Positions 47,760 through 60,389 of a stretch of DNA of 64,000 nucleotides are shown piece after piece. The notes under the pieces were generated by a model. That model had not been told where the DNA came from. It ran no database searches and saw nothing but the letters and a program-made list of their open reading frames with translations. The position numbers and the translations under genes are program-made. This DNA comes from Trileptium ribeirensis (lineage: Eukaryota > Nematoda > Enoplea > Enoplida > Thoracostomopsidae): the NCBI GenBank assembly GCA_030248225.1, contig JASANE010003760.1, positions 62,001-126,000 of the forward strand, written 5' to 3'. Positions within the stretch are counted from its first letter, which is position 1. Each line of letters starts with the position of its first letter.

Positions 47760-49460
47760 GCTTATCGATAAATTGCTATTGCTTGTAGGAAAAGCCTATA
47801 CTCGGCCTTCCCAAGTGTGCCTAGAGACAATCATGAACGGAGTACATTTTAACAGACATTTTGCCAGTGTCTTCAAGCCTCCATATCGTGGTCCTAATAT
47901 ACCAGAATCACATGCAACAATTTTGTCTATCTCACAGTTCACCCTTGCTAATGTGTATGACTGCTGCCGTGCACTAAAGCAACGTTCGACTCCGGGGGAC
48001 GACGGAGTAAGTAACTTGATTTTAGCCAAATGTGCCGTAGTTTTAACTCCAGCAATGTTCAGATTGTTTTCTCTCTCGATATCATCCCAATGTGTGTTGC
48101 CCGATGACTGGCTATGCGCCCGCGTTATTCCAGTCTATAAAAAAGGTGAATCATGTAAATAATTATCGCCCTATTTCAATTATATCGTCTGTTTGTAAAG
48201 TATATACTAGAGAAATTGATTGTTGTTACTCTTTTGAATCACTTTAATAGTAATAATTTACTCGCTGAAACCCAATTTGGATTTGTTAGAGGTCGTACAA
48301 CAGGTTTAGAATTGCTTAACTTTATGCAGCAGCTTATTTTTCCAGTCGATCCAGGTTGTTTTGCGGATGCCATTTATCTAGACATTGCAAAGGCTTTTGA
48401 CACAGTGCCACATGAGCGAATTATGTACAAACTATGGAGTTATGGTATTCGCGGTAATATCTATGGTTGGATCAAAACTTTTTTGCAAAATAGGCGACAA
48501 TATGTTGCTCTCGGAAATTATAAATCGCAATACGTATCGGTACAAAGTGGTGTACCGCAAGGTTCCGTGCTTGGGCCAACCTTGTTTATCACTTTTATGA
48601 ACCATATTGACTCTGGATTGGGGTGCTTCATTGGTAAATTTGCGGATGATACTCGTAAAATAATTAACCCCATTTCTTGTTCACTAGACTCTGTCGCTTT
48701 TCAAGGAGATATTGATCTCATCCACAAATGGTCAATTGATAATGGCATATCCTTTTCTTCGAGTAAATGTGAAGTGATACATTTTGGTCGTCACAATCCT
48801 TGTAATGACTATTTCTTAGGGCTTCACTTATTGAAAAAAGTTGACTACGTGAAAGATTTAGGCGTCTTTATAGGTCGTGATTTTAAGTCATCTCGCCATT
48901 CTACCCATTTGTCCGCTTGCGCTACACGTGTCTTACATGCTATCAAGCGTCAGTTTGGTCCTATGAATAAAATTGTGTCCCTTCCTCTTTATAAAGGTCT
49001 TGTTAGAAGTATTTTGGAATACTGTAGCGAAGTATGGTGCCCTTATCTCATTAGAAACATTCTCATTCTTGAAAAGGTTCAACGTAAACCTACTGTAATG
49101 GGAACTGCTGGTTTGAACTATCAATATCGACTAAATTTTTGGGCCTACAGAGCCTAACAACACGTAGAGTACGCCAGGATTTGATTGTGCTTTATAAACT
49201 GTTACGTGGTTATTATAAATTTGACTGGCATTGCTTTTTCTACCCGGTTGCCAGTACACGTACTCGGGGTCATCCATATAAAATTCGTTCAAAATTTATT
49301 CCTCATCATAATTTTTCGCTATACTATTTCTCTGTGCGAGTTGTTTCGATTTGGAACAACCTTCCGGAAACGGTTGTCTCAGCTCCATCCATCGAGTGCC
49401 TCAAACGACGTCTACACGCAAACGGGTCTATCCATATCATTTAGCGTTAGTCGGTTGCTG
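47760..49460 (+). pseudogene. CR1-type RT, 5'-truncated and frameshifted
   Basis: Three frames: 47773-48162 (HFASVFKP, CRALKQRSTPGDDGVSN, VLPDDWLCARVIPVYKKG), 48216-49157 (LDIAKAFDTVPHERIMYK, GVPQGSVLGPTLF, KFADDTRKI, YCSEVWCPYL) and 49139-49444 (FSVRVVSIWNNLPETVV, SIECLKRRLHANGS, stop). Active-site aspartates are present in AFD and FADD. Frameshifts occur at about 48155-48215 and 49130. Endonuclease and ORF1 are absent. A short TAAG/GTAAGT repeat near 49603-49625 may be the 3' tail. Confidence 0.88.
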
Positions 49461-49799
49461 CTGGTTTTCTATCTTCTTGCAGATCCATTCAATGTCACAA
49501 AAAATGGACAGCCGGCATTTTAGCTCCTGGCTATACTCATCATCGCTGTGAATATCGGACCTTATCTCATGCGTCTTGTCTCTGGTCAGCGGTTGATCCG
49601 AAGTAAGTAAGTAGAAGTAGTAAGTATTGTTATTGGTTCGGAGTGACATCATTGGCGTTTTGTTAGAGACTCGCGCACAAATAGGTAACTTAAAAATAGT
49701 ACTAGTTAATTTAGTAATATTAGCTTTCCCAAGTAAAATAGTAGGTGTTATAACAAAGTACTAAGAGTGGCATCGTACTAACTATACTAGTTAATAATA

Positions 49800-50420
49800 C
49801 GTAAAATCTTCGGCCCCGAATGTCGAGTGAGAATGCATGGGAGAGCAGAACAGGCGGGTCCCTGGGTAGTACCACCAATTGTTGAGTCAGTCAGCCATTC
49901 GGGGTCGACTCAACAAGGGGCGTTATTCTTGAGAAGAGTGGTTGAGCAAGGGGTTGGACTCGATTACCTCATCAAGTCACCAGTAGATCCCAACTACTAA
50001 TTTTGGGCCATCCATTCGGGGGCCTGGAATCTCTCCTGTGTACGGCAGCCATTCGGGGTCTGCACTGAGTAAGAGACTTCAACTATTTAGTAGTCGACCG
50101 CTACTAGATAGTTCATCATAAGTGGCCAGCTAGACATTCGGGAGCGACTACAAACATAATATAGCCGGCAATTAGTAGCGTAAATCTACGTCTCAGGTTA
50201 AGGTAATCAAGTAACCCTGCAATCGTGCTAGCCATCGTCGCCATATGAACTTACAAGAGCTTAATAAAGTATATAATAGTTAACGTTAAAAACTAACCGG
50301 TGCTTTGGTGCTTACTCAAACAAACCACTAAATAAGGATCTTTGCGTAAATCTAAGAATCTAGGCCAGATACTGAAATAAACGTGCGTCGTCAGCCATTC
50401 GGGGGCGGTTGTATAAACCT
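49800..50420. repeat. Region with six CATTCGGGG motifs
   Basis: GCCATTCGGGG or a near variant occurs at 49894, 50013 (TCCATTCGGGG), 50048, 50135 (GACATTCGGGA) and 50394, with an inverted copy CCCCGAATG at 49814. Spacings are irregular, unlike a tandem satellite. The region lies upstream of the LTR-element remnant and could be part of its LTR or leader. Confidence 0.6.
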
Positions 50421-52290
50421 CACAAGAGGCGCACTAGATTAGCACATAATCTAATTAGAACTAATAAGACCTAGGGTCGAAATAGTAAAGTATGTTAGTA
50501 CCGAATAGTGACAATATTTAGAGGTAGGCGAAAGTATCTGTGTGTTTAAAAGCGTGCTCGACCAGATTATTAGGACTAAAGAATATTACGGCGAATAGTA
50601 ACCTACGGGCGGACTTTAATTGCTCAGATAGCCAAAGCTTGTCACAGCCTACGGGTACGAAGGCCTCAATCGTCGTGTCATAATTGTTTTATCCGGTTTT
50701 GTAATAAACATTAATTGTTACGTGTTTGATATGCAAGTATTTGAACCGGAGTCATCGAGCTGAGCAAGAGGCAAGTCGCAACGCAAAATATAGGGCACGA
50801 ATATTGATCACGCAAAGAAGGATGCTCACCAACTTAAACGTCCCACCGGCATACTACTGGCCACACCTCGGACCACACAATCTTCCGGTGATGAATTCCC
50901 TCCCCATTTAATACCGATAGCCGTCATAAGGAAAACCACTACCCCCTGGGAAAAAAACGAAACATAACACGGTCCAAATACTCCCAAAAACCCAAAAATG
51001 TCCCAAAACCCAAAGTTTTTACTTTTTCCCTATTATATCCCTCCCTCCCTTTTACGTCCTAGGATAAATTTGTTTCCGCATTTTATGGTTTTGTTTAAGA
51101 TTATGCCTAATTTACATAATCTTGTTTTTTTAGTAGCCGACAAGAAGTTAGCTGATTTTTCAGCTGTCTATTCAGTTTATAAGTTGAAGTTGTGCTGTTC
51201 GTACGTTAGGTGCGGCGATATTTCTTCCGGTTATGATTTTGATCATATTTGTTACGGCGTAAAAAGAATTACGCTCGGGTTTACCAATTGTTTATTGATC
51301 AATATACGTCCGCATAAAGAATTATGCGAAGCAGCACTTGGAATTTATATTTAATTTTGTTAAATGGGTTACCTAGCTAGTGGAAGCTACTAGCCTAGCC
51401 GACACGTTGCCTGTTCACTTGTTTATTATCCAATTTCTAGTTTTATGGTATGCAAGCGCGCTTTACAGCTTGTTTTACAATTTTAATTCGGGTCAGCATA
51501 AAGAAATATGCTTTAGATAGAACGTTATTGCAGTACTGCTGTATCTTCAAGGTATTAATTCGAGTTTTTCTTGGTTAAAGAATTAAGGCATAAGACTCAA
51601 TTTGACTTCACAAATAGGTATTTTTAAAAAGTAATCAGTCATAAATTAGTAATGTTATTATACCTTATAAAAGAAAAGAGGAACTTAGAGTGACATATAG
51701 TTATCACGCGCGCTAACTTAACTATAACGGTCGGGCCATGGGGGCTCTCAAAGTGCATAACCGTGAGTACTGAGCAAACCCCGTGGAGTTAGTTGGGAGA
51801 AAAGTTACGTGAGTATACCTGGGGTGAGTTCGTGTCGACGGTGACCAACATATTGGAACAATTCTCCACTGAACGCTGGTTCGTGCTAAGCCGTCCGGGG
51901 TACGGAGTAGGGGTAAGCATCTAGTAGCTGCACTGGATCAAGAAACCATTTCGGAAGTATCGTTGAGACTCGAAACGGAGGTACAACTACAACCAACCCA
52001 ATGAGAAGATCGTGAATGGTCCGATGTTGAAAGTTAAGAAGAAACGGAAAGAGGAAAAGAATTACATTATAGCGGTTTACGAAAATTATACGACAGAAAG
52101 AAACAATTGAACGGACCTATGACAGTAGCGCAAGAACCTGCAACGATAGCGAAGTAAACGGGAAAGAAAGATCTTAAAGAAAGAAAAGATCTTCAATTCC
52201 AAAAGAACGGACCCAAAGGAAAATTAAGTTAAGAAGGGAAGGAACAACAGCAGAAGGAAAAGACCTTAGTGACCGAAAGCGTCATAACAG
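50421..52290. other. Possible LTR-element leader, function not shown
   Basis: Open frames 50726-50911 and 50998-51354 are not recognised. 51950-52300 is purine-rich (GAAGAAACGGAAAGAGG style), as in coding or leader DNA of the following remnant. LTR boundaries and primer-binding site were not found. Confidence 0.35.
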
Positions 52291-52296
52291 TTTGGG

Positions 52297-52654
52297 ATGA
52301 TAGCGAAGAAGAACAACCACTCGAAATCGGAGGCGAAACCCTGGATAGAAGAAGACGACACCTTACTCAGATTGTTGATTCAAGAAAGACAAACTGAGCA
52401 AACATTAGAGCGGCGAAAACGACCAAGGAGGAATGTCCGATTGGAACAGGTGGAGGAAACGAACCAAAGGTTGGTGCAAAATAATGGAAACCGAATGGCA
52501 ACAAGAGAGAATGGAATCAGAAGGCGGAGTGGATCAGCCCGATGCACCCGAAGAACCAGAAATAACCGAGGAGAAGATGTATTCACAATACTTCAAATTG
52601 GAACCGCTATGGATACCACAAGAACAAGTGCGCATAAAACGAAGACTCGTGTAT
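52297..52654 (+). pseudogene. LTR-retrotransposon remnant, part upstream of the integrase
   Basis: An open, strongly charged reading (two overlapping frames from 52297 and 52433) runs up to the target site of the hAT-like insertion at 52655 and continues on its other side at 53742. Its position directly before the integrase suggests the polyprotein region between RNase H and integrase, but I cannot match it to a named domain. Reverse transcriptase and protease are not visible. Confidence 0.45.
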
Positions 52655-53741
52655 CAGGGAGTACCCGGAATTCCGGTTCCGGTTGCGGCAAAAATCGTGT
52701 TCCGGTTGCGGTTCCGGCAAAAGGCAAAAACCATAACCGAACCGGAATTCCGGTTTAAAAATTTTGTTTTGAAATTTTCTACATTTTTGTTTCATCTGTG
52801 GCCCAAACATATGTAATAAATGAATACAATGATCAAGTTCCAATTCAACTAAGCAAAAGAAAACATTAACTCAGCAATTTGCCGTGTGAAACGTAAGTAG
52901 GGTAAATAAATTAAGTAGGAATTTTTCATCCTAACCTGCAGGAGTTTGTTAACAAAACAAAGCCAGATCGAAGCTTGTCGCAGCTATTTTTTACATTCAA
53001 AAGCCTGCTGGGTATGTTCGAAATAAATTAGCTGTAAAGTTGGCTAACATAAATTGCGTCAAGCACCCGCCAATGCGCTTGTAAACTTTGTAAATCAGTC
53101 TACATTGAAGTAAAGTAACCTTATCTGCAACTCAGCCAGAAACTGCGTTCTTGCCACTGAGCTGTATTTATTGAAACTGGGCAAGCAGTATAACAGTTTG
53201 TCTCATTTAAAGCATTCCGATTAGAAAGTTATCATCATTATGGCCTCATTGACGGGAACTGGTTGCCGAACGCTAGCCTAAGTGTCTCTAACCACTGATC
53301 AGAAAATTACCTTCTATTATTTTCTCTTAGAACCATATAATCCAATAATTTCAAGTTTCTTACAGAAAAACATGAACAAACGTGTGTATTAAAGGGAGGC
53401 GACTGGAGACAGAGCGAAAGTATTTATTCTACACTCCATGCGTTGTAAGCACATTCAATTTGACGTAATGTAAGCAATGGTGTATAGTGGAAGACATTTT
53501 TTTGCTCTTTCTATCCTAAAACCGACGTATTGAGCAATAAATAAACATTATTAGTTTCCTCAATCTCTTTAAAGTTACAGAAAGGCAATAATGCCATTGC
53601 AATACATTAAGTTTAATGTAAAGGTTATTTTTAATACATTTTAAGTCCACTTTACCTTCATTTCTTTTTCATCTGTGTTACTATTATATAAGTTTCGAAG
53701 ACCAGGTTCCGGTTTCTGGTTCCGGTTCCGGTTATTCCCTG
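52655..53741 (-). mobile_element. Non-autonomous hAT-like element (copy c)
   Basis: Begins CAGGGAGTACCCGG and ends CCGGTTATTCCCTG, with flanks TCGTGTAT (52647-52654) and CCGTGTAT (53742-53749), an 8-bp target duplication with one change. It is the inverted homologue of copy b at 23529-24696, 1087 versus 1168 bp, both with CCGGAA/CCGGTT-rich ends and matching interiors (for example TTTGTTAACAAAC and GCCGTGTGAAACGTAAGTAGGG blocks). It interrupts the LTR-element remnant, so it is the younger insertion. Confidence 0.88.
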
Positions 53742-54404
53742 CCGTGTATCCATTCATTTAAGCACTATATCGAGCATAATAAATTCTTGGATACAACCCC
53801 GGAATAGAAACAGATCGTAGCGCGCGAGCGTCAATTCATAATCTTTAGCGACATCCTGTACCGATTGAAAAAGAAGGATCGACCGCAACAAACCGAACCA
53901 TGGGAATTTCAGATTGTGGTACCCCTGATTTTCGGAAACTGCTATTCGTAATGTACCACGCATCAAAATATGGAAGACACTTAGGCTTCGAAAAGGCTTG
54001 GGCGAAAATAACAAAATTCTTCTGGCCGAGCATAACCCGTGACCTTCGACAATACATAGAAGAATTTATTCCACGCGCTCGATTTCGACAACGTCCCAAG
54101 CGAAAGAATCCACTACAACCGATTAAAGCACTAGCACCATTTCACATGCTAGGCGTTGACATTATTGGTTCTCTACCACCAACACAAGCTTGCAACAAGT
54201 ACATCATCTGCTTCATGGATTACTGCACAAAATGGCCCGAAGTCCTCGGCGTACCAGACCAAACATTTTATCGAAAGAATCGTGTGTCGAAATGGGGTCC
54301 CTCGAGTCGTATTTGAGACGATGTACGGAGTTATTGAGCTAGCAGTGAGCAAATACATAGAGGATAAATTACTCTGCGGAGCAATACCAAAACCGCCCAT
54401 ATAG
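53742..54404 (+). pseudogene. Metaviridae-type (gypsy) integrase remnant
   Basis: The frame 53900-54316 reads through a damaged H2C2 zinc-binding region (GRHLGFEKAWAKI, then FFWP) and into the integrase catalytic core (LGVDIIGSLP with the first catalytic aspartate, then FMDYCTKWPE). The two zinc-binding cysteines expected after the helix are replaced (EFIPRARFRQR). A frameshift near 54270 moves the reading to frame 54156-54404, which carries VCRNGVPR and stops where a MITE-like sequence begins. The remaining catalytic acids are absent, so it is dead. Function in life: insertion of element DNA into the host genome. Confidence 0.82.
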
Positions 54405-54790
54405 TTGTGCTCTCCATCCGCAGAAAATTTCGCAAGGGGGGGGCGAATCGGGAGGCCTCCTGGCTTGGAACCAGCGAGCGCTAAATTTTGCCAGGAGACA
54501 TTTTTCCTAATGAAAAACGGTTGAAAAGTAGGTCATAAACACTGCCAAAACGCTTTGGATGGAGAAAAAACTATTTTGGAGCGAAAATTATGAAATTTTT
54601 GTGTTCAGGTCGGAATTTTAGTACAAATTTTGATGAAACTTTACATCATTTGGCAAACATTTGGTTTTTACCGAGTGGGAACAAAAATATTGCCAATAAG
54701 CGAGGGATCCAATAAGTTTGCCACGGGGCACAAAACTGGGGACATCCGCTTTTTGCCAATGGGCGCTTTAAAATTCTAAGGGGGAAACTG
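54405..54790 (-). mobile_element. Degraded relative of the CTGGGCTCTCCA MITE
   Basis: GTGCTCTCCATCCGC, GCTAAATTTTGCCAGGAG, AACGGTTGAAAAG, CACTGCCAAAACG and a GGAGAAAAAACTATTTT block follow the inverted order of the MITE at 26673-26990 (GGAGAGCCC, CTGGCAAAATTT, CCGCTTTTCTC, GACAGTGC). The far end is lost near 54790. It truncates the integrase reading. Confidence 0.7.
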
Positions 54791-55560
54791 TCGTTAAATA
54801 ACATCTGTCTTACTAGTCGTGGTTGATAACACCATCTTCGACACGAACGGAAGCAGAACTCCAACACCGTTGCTGTATAATTCGAATAGGAACCCGCGGC
54901 ACGACGGCGTAGACACTGTCCACTTTATGTCTCCGGTCTGAATCTGCGTGACGACGACGATAGCACTCGTCGTGGCACTTATTGGACACCGTACTAACGT
55001 GGAGAGGTTTCAAGACCGAACGCTGTACACTTCAGTTGCTGCTGAACGCTGCATAAGGTAGACGATATTCCACGGAGCATCGTGGTCGATAACGATTATG
55101 AGCACGGAATTTCATGGCGTTGATGTAGACAGAGATATTTCTAGTTAAAACCATCAAATATAGATCGGTTGTATCAATAAAACGAGTTCGCGTTATCACT
55201 AGACTGACGATATTGTCTATGCGTGACCGTGTAATTCCGAAGAAAACAGCATAAACCGACGCTGCATTTCGACGATATTGTATTATACGTTTTTATTTAC
55301 TTTATTATATTTATGTTTTATTTTTATAATTTTACTGAAAAAGGTATCAAATCGACGATGATAGTGAGGTCAGATTGATTGTCGCCGATATGAAATCCTC
55401 TTCATCTGTCGTGAATTCGGTTGTTTGAATTTCTTTGACTGTGCGTCATCCAACGACGTCCTGGAAGCAGAAAAAGTTTACCTCAGCACCGGGATATCAA
55501 AATGTTAACATTCTTGAATGCAATTTCAAGACAGTCACCCCATTTAGAGAACCCAGTATA
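54791..55560. other. Unrecognised, relatively GC-rich then AT-rich
   Basis: 54810-55130 has balanced composition and a minus-strand frame of 66 codons with no family resemblance. It could belong to the LTR element (its 3' LTR or leader), but no LTR pair was found. Confidence 0.35.
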
Positions 55561-55900
55561 TGTCAAGCGGTTGTGGAGATATTACCATTTTCGTGTATTT
55601 TGGGTTCCTCTAGCCTATAGAAAAATCCGTTTTGACCAGACCTGCAGCGTAACTAGCGGCAATAGCCGCACACTATTTATACAGATGTACTGACGATTTA
55701 CTGCTGTACAAAATGAGACCAAAACTTCCATATATATATAGCTTGAGTACGGATAATGGTAATTACCATTTTCCTCTATTTTAGGTCCCATGGGACCGTT
55801 TAAAACCCGTTTTGGTCCAAATCCTCCGTGTTTAGCATAGCATTATGCAAACTTATATTATTATTTAGTCTACAAAATGAACCGACGCAGATATATACAC
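55561..55900 (+). repeat. Two diverged satellite units, offset about 181 bp
   Basis: ATTACCATTTTCGTGTATTTTGGG at 55581 and ATTACCATTTTCCTCTATTTTAGG at 55762 begin homologous stretches that go on through a CCGTTTTGACC / CCGTTTTGGTCC block to TACAAAATGA. They match, in inverse, the left part of the satellite at 26500-26600. Confidence 0.7.
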
Positions 55901-56880
55901 CAGGGTCCCTTCACGATCCGACCCGAACCCTTTAACCCGATTTTTGGGGAAGTGGATGGGTGTTGGAATCAGACTTTATGCCTCCAAAGGGCGCAAATAG
56001 AGATTTCACTCTTTCAGTTGAGCTATCGATCGAATAAATCAGCGCAGCCAAAGTTGAGTTATGCGTCTAAATCTAAAAACTCAATAACGAATGTTGTCAA
56101 ATACATGCCGGTGATAATTTTTATTGAAAGCGAAGAGATGCCGAATATAGCAGGGCTACTTTAGCTTTAAATCAGATCGAAATAATACAATTGGTCGAGC
56201 ATCTGTATGCGGAACAAATGGTAGAACGTCAAATGTCCAACAAGTTCACCCCCAAGCTCAGCTATTCCACTTTTTTGTTATATCGTTGCTCCTCGAGTGG
56301 CAATTATTAACTTCAAGTCAAATCTCTTGATTACCCGACAGTGTGGTTTATTGGTATTCACTCTGGTTTCGGTCTAATTTTCATTCAAGTAGGAGCTAGC
56401 GGAGCTTCCACTGAGGGCGCCAGAATGGAAATCATGAAAATTTCTTTTTTTGCCTGTTTCTTTAATTAGTAACTCATTTGCAGCTGGATAGATTTCGACA
56501 TAATTTTTTATTCGATTGCAAAATGGTCCATGAGGATGTGCCGTTTAATTGAACGCGAACAGTTCTGATCTCCGGTTTCGAGGTCAAAATGGCAAAAAAA
56601 CCGGTTTTTAAGGGTTTTTTGCCAAATTTCGCAATGCGGGTACCACTTTTTCACAGCCCATATCTCTGGACACAGAATTGTAGCTACAATACTATAGCAT
56701 TGAAAAATAAAGACCCAGAAATAGGGAGATCTAGAACTGTGCAGACCAAGAATTTTTTGTGGGATCACTCCCTTGGCCGCTGTAACCACGAATACGAATC
56801 GTAGACCCTTTGCCACAGATAGCGATTTTTCAAATTTCGGCATGCTGATGTATGTTTTACATAACATCGAGTGTCTATTA
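55901..56880. other. Satellite-like and unrecognised sequence
   Basis: 55877-56164 has an open frame of 95 codons without known features. 56510-56880 has repeat-like wording (CATATCTCTGGACACAGAATTGTAG) but no defined unit. Confidence 0.4.
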
Positions 56881-56884
56881 GGTT

Positions 56885-57110
56885 ATAAAGCACGCTGAAT
56901 ACCACGGTTTTGCCATTTATAGTCCAACTTGACCATATTATGCCTTTTCATTGGATTTCAATGGTTTTGCGGTCGATGAACCCGATTTGGAACATGTAGT
57001 GAGTTCACTTGTTTGGCTATATTTTGCTTGCAGGGAAGTGGCCTATATACAGGTTTTTCAGTACGCTGAATACCATAGTTTGGCTATGTAGACAATAGTA
57101 CGAATACTTC
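56885..57110 (+). repeat. Direct duplication, offset 171 bp
   Basis: ACGCTGAATACCACGGTTTTGCC at 56892 recurs as ACGCTGAATACCATAGTTTGGC at 57063. The offset resembles the ~175-bp satellite period elsewhere in the window, though the wording differs. Confidence 0.6.
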
Positions 57111-57639
57111 AGTTGTTTTCGATGGGTTTAGTGTCGACAAGTTTTAGGATTTTCAATGGGTTCACGGTTATAGAGGTTTTACTGTTGTATATACATTAAA
57201 CATGTAGTCTGTTACAAGGTTATATATATATCGCAAAATTACAACTTGATAAAACCACTTTCGCTTCATTTCACCCTAGCGTGCGACACACTAGTCTTTT
57301 TCTTTACAGATTGCCGGGTACCCAAAATAACACTCTTTGAGAAAGCATTTAGCGTAGCAAGATAAAACGCTACAGTTTTAAGTAGATTTGTTTGCCACTG
57401 TTCTTCATCAAGTTATCTCAGTTCGAACTCATTCGTCGTACCGCTGTTTTCTATAACCTTTTTAACCTACAATGTAATGCCATGCGTGGGTCATTTATAT
57501 GTACCTTTCTTCTCCCATAGGTACACTTATAAGTTGAGTTGAGATGTAGAATTCATCTTTACAACTTTGTTTAGACACCAAGCGTACCATTTGTCGGGAG
57601 AAGCTCCCCTCGCAGACGCGAGGTCGGTGAGTATAGAAC

Positions 57640-60365
57640 AAAATACAATAATTATTGATTAAATATGCCAGAAGCATGGAGGCGGTGCTTGAACGATGAC
57701 AATGAAGGAGCCCAAACCACATCAGGTGGAAGGTTGTTCCAAGCTCGCACAACGCGATACGGGAAAAAGTTTTTTTCTGAGGTCGAGTCGCGGAATATCG
57801 CGAGTTTCAAGCTTCAAATCATGTCCCCTCGTTGATGCGAAGCCCGGCAAAAAGAATGAAGATATATCAAGATCGACGGAGCCGTGTAGCATTTTGTATA
57901 CCAAAATGAGATCGCTGCGAAGTCGCCTATCGGCAAGAGTCTGAATTCCAAGATATCTAAGACGCTCATAATAGGGAAGGTGTCGAATATACGGCAAAAG
58001 TTTAGTTGCGGAACGCTGCACTTTCTCCACAACATCAATGTCTCTCTGCAGATAGGGACACCAAACGGTAACAGCGTATTCCACGTGGGGGCGTATTAAG
58101 GAGCGGTATAAACATAGCCACACTTTTTTAGTCCAATGGTGTACAGTTCGCCGAATCAAGAAAATGACTTTATGCGCCTTGGCCGAGACAAAACAGCAAT
58201 GCTCGCTAAACTTCAAATTATTGGAGAAGACAACGCCAAGGTCCTTTTCGCGATTTGTAGGGACTAGGTTATCGTTCGAGAGAGAATAATCGGTCAACGG
58301 ATTGTTCGATCCTAAATGCATGACGTGGCACTTCGAAGCATTTATCGAAAGACACCAGTATCGACAATAATCTGATAGGCTATCGAGGTCCATTTGTAGG
58401 GCATCAAAATCATAGTATGGAGACTTTTGGACAAATCGGCGAGCGAGCCGGATGTCATCCGCAAATTTATAGATGGCCGACGAGAGGTGTTCATCAATGT
58501 CGTCGATGAACACTTGGAATAAAAGAGGTCCCAATACTGAACCTTGTGGGATGCCACTCACTACACTATGCCAACCGGAAGAGGAATTGTTAACATGCAC
58601 ACATTGTTCCCTATTAGCCAAATAGCTGCGAAACCACTGCAGAAGCGTCCCAGAGATTCCATACATCTCTAACTTCATAATAAGAGCGTCATGGTTTATT
58701 CGGTCAAAAGCTTTTTGAAAATCAATGTACACAACGTCGAGCCAGTCACGACTATCAAGACAGTTTGTAGCGAAATATAGATATTGGAGCAACTGGGTTG
58801 TGGTTGATCTTTTCGTCATAAACCCGCGCTGGGTTTTATATATAAGATAGTTGGTTGAGAGATAGCCAGAGACGCGATCGCGAAACAGTGTCTCACAAAG
58901 CTTGCTAACAGAAGATGTAAGAGAAATAGGACGATAATTGTTGGGAAGGGAACGGTCACCACTTTTGAAAATTGGTACTACTTTGGCGCGACCCCAGGCA
59001 GACGGCCACACACCAGTTGACGCACTTAAATTAAATAGTTTGCACAACGGTTTGGCTAAGGCCGTTCTGCATTTGCAGAGAAACAAGTTGTTAATGCCTT
59101 CAATCCCCGGTGATACACAAGTTTTCAGTTTACTCATAGCGACTTCAACTTCTTCTGGAGAAAAAGAGACATCAGCAAGTCGAGTGTGCGTTTCATAAAG
59201 GAACGGTTGCGGAGCAAAGGTGTCGCGGTTGAACACCGAAACAAAATAGTCGTTAAATATGTTTGCGTCTTCCACGGAAGAAGTTGGGACTGACATGTCT
59301 AGGTGTTTCATGGGGCCAATAGATGGCTTTGCTTGACGTCGAGACAGTGCATAAGAGAAGAACGACTTTCGGTCTGAGTCAATATTAAGAGCTAGTTTGT
59401 GTTCATACCGACGAATAGATTGTTCTATGTGGTATGATGCAATGTTGGATTTCTCGAAATAGTTATGCCACGCCGCATAGCTGTTGGTGCTTTTGAAACG
59501 TCTATGTGCATTGTGCTTAGCTAGTAGTGCTTGCCAGCACAAGCCGTCGGCCCAAATCGGTTTTCTACGAATGTTGCCAGATTTTTTTGGGATATGGATT
59601 TCGATGCACCTAGTCAAAACAAGACACATTTGTTCCCACGCGCGATTAGGTTCATGGGACAAGACTTCCCAGTCGACCGACTCAAGAAACTGACAAATGC
59701 TTTGCCACGGTGCGCGTGACCAATCATAAACAGGACGGCGAGGTATGTTAGCTATGGAGGGAGACCGACCGTGCGAAAGACAAAAGGAAACACATTCGAG
59801 GTCAGAAGATTTAAGTGCTGCAAGTGTCTCCACATCAGTGATCGCGGTTGGAAGGTTTGTAAAAACTAAGTCAAGAACACTTGATGCTCGCGTTGAAATA
59901 GTTACATGCTGCGTTAGACTAGCACTTAGAACGCTGTCCATAAACCAATCAACACTGGCAGGCAGGCCATGAAAAAGAAACCCAATCAATAGAAGGAAGG
60001 TTAAAATCACCACACCAACAAACTAGCCAATAATCATGGCAAGATCCGACTTCCTCGATTAACGAGGCAAGCGCAGCGTTATTATCAACTGAAGAAGACG
60101 GTGAACGATACATGCAACCAAGTAGAGTAACTAAATGGGGAGCATCTGCTTGCCGGAGCTCACAAAGTACGAAGTCTTCCAGTCGGAATTTAAATCTTGT
60201 GCAGATTGTAGCGAGAATAGAATTGCGCACAAGAACCAAAACCCCCCCACCGCGCCTGCCGACCCTATCGCCACGAAACGAGTTATAATTGGGCAAAAAT
60301 GAGAAATTGTCATCGATCAAGCCACCATCAATCCACGTTTCAGTTATACATATGTAACAGATCCT
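57640..60365 (-). pseudogene. CR1-type ORF2, almost intact (endonuclease and RT)
   Basis: Minus strand. The 763-codon frame 60013-57722 holds the end of the endonuclease and the whole RT: VVPIFKSGDRS, NYRPISLTSSVSKL, VVYIDFQKAFDRIN, SGIPQGSVLGPLLF (about residue 487), KFADDIRLA (about 513) and LGVVFSNNLKF. Frame 60320-59949 holds the endonuclease middle (DRVGRRGGG, CWCGDFNLPSIDW). The two join at a one-base frameshift in a run of A/G near 59970-59982. A second frameshift at about 57722 stops the reading just before the conserved C-terminal SFKHRLHASG block, legible down to about 57655. The copy is 5'-truncated at about 60361, inside ITETWIDGG, exactly where the hairpin satellite begins. ORF1 is absent. 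Confidence 0.9.
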
Positions 60366-60389
60366 TACGGATCGTTACGAGGTGGATAA

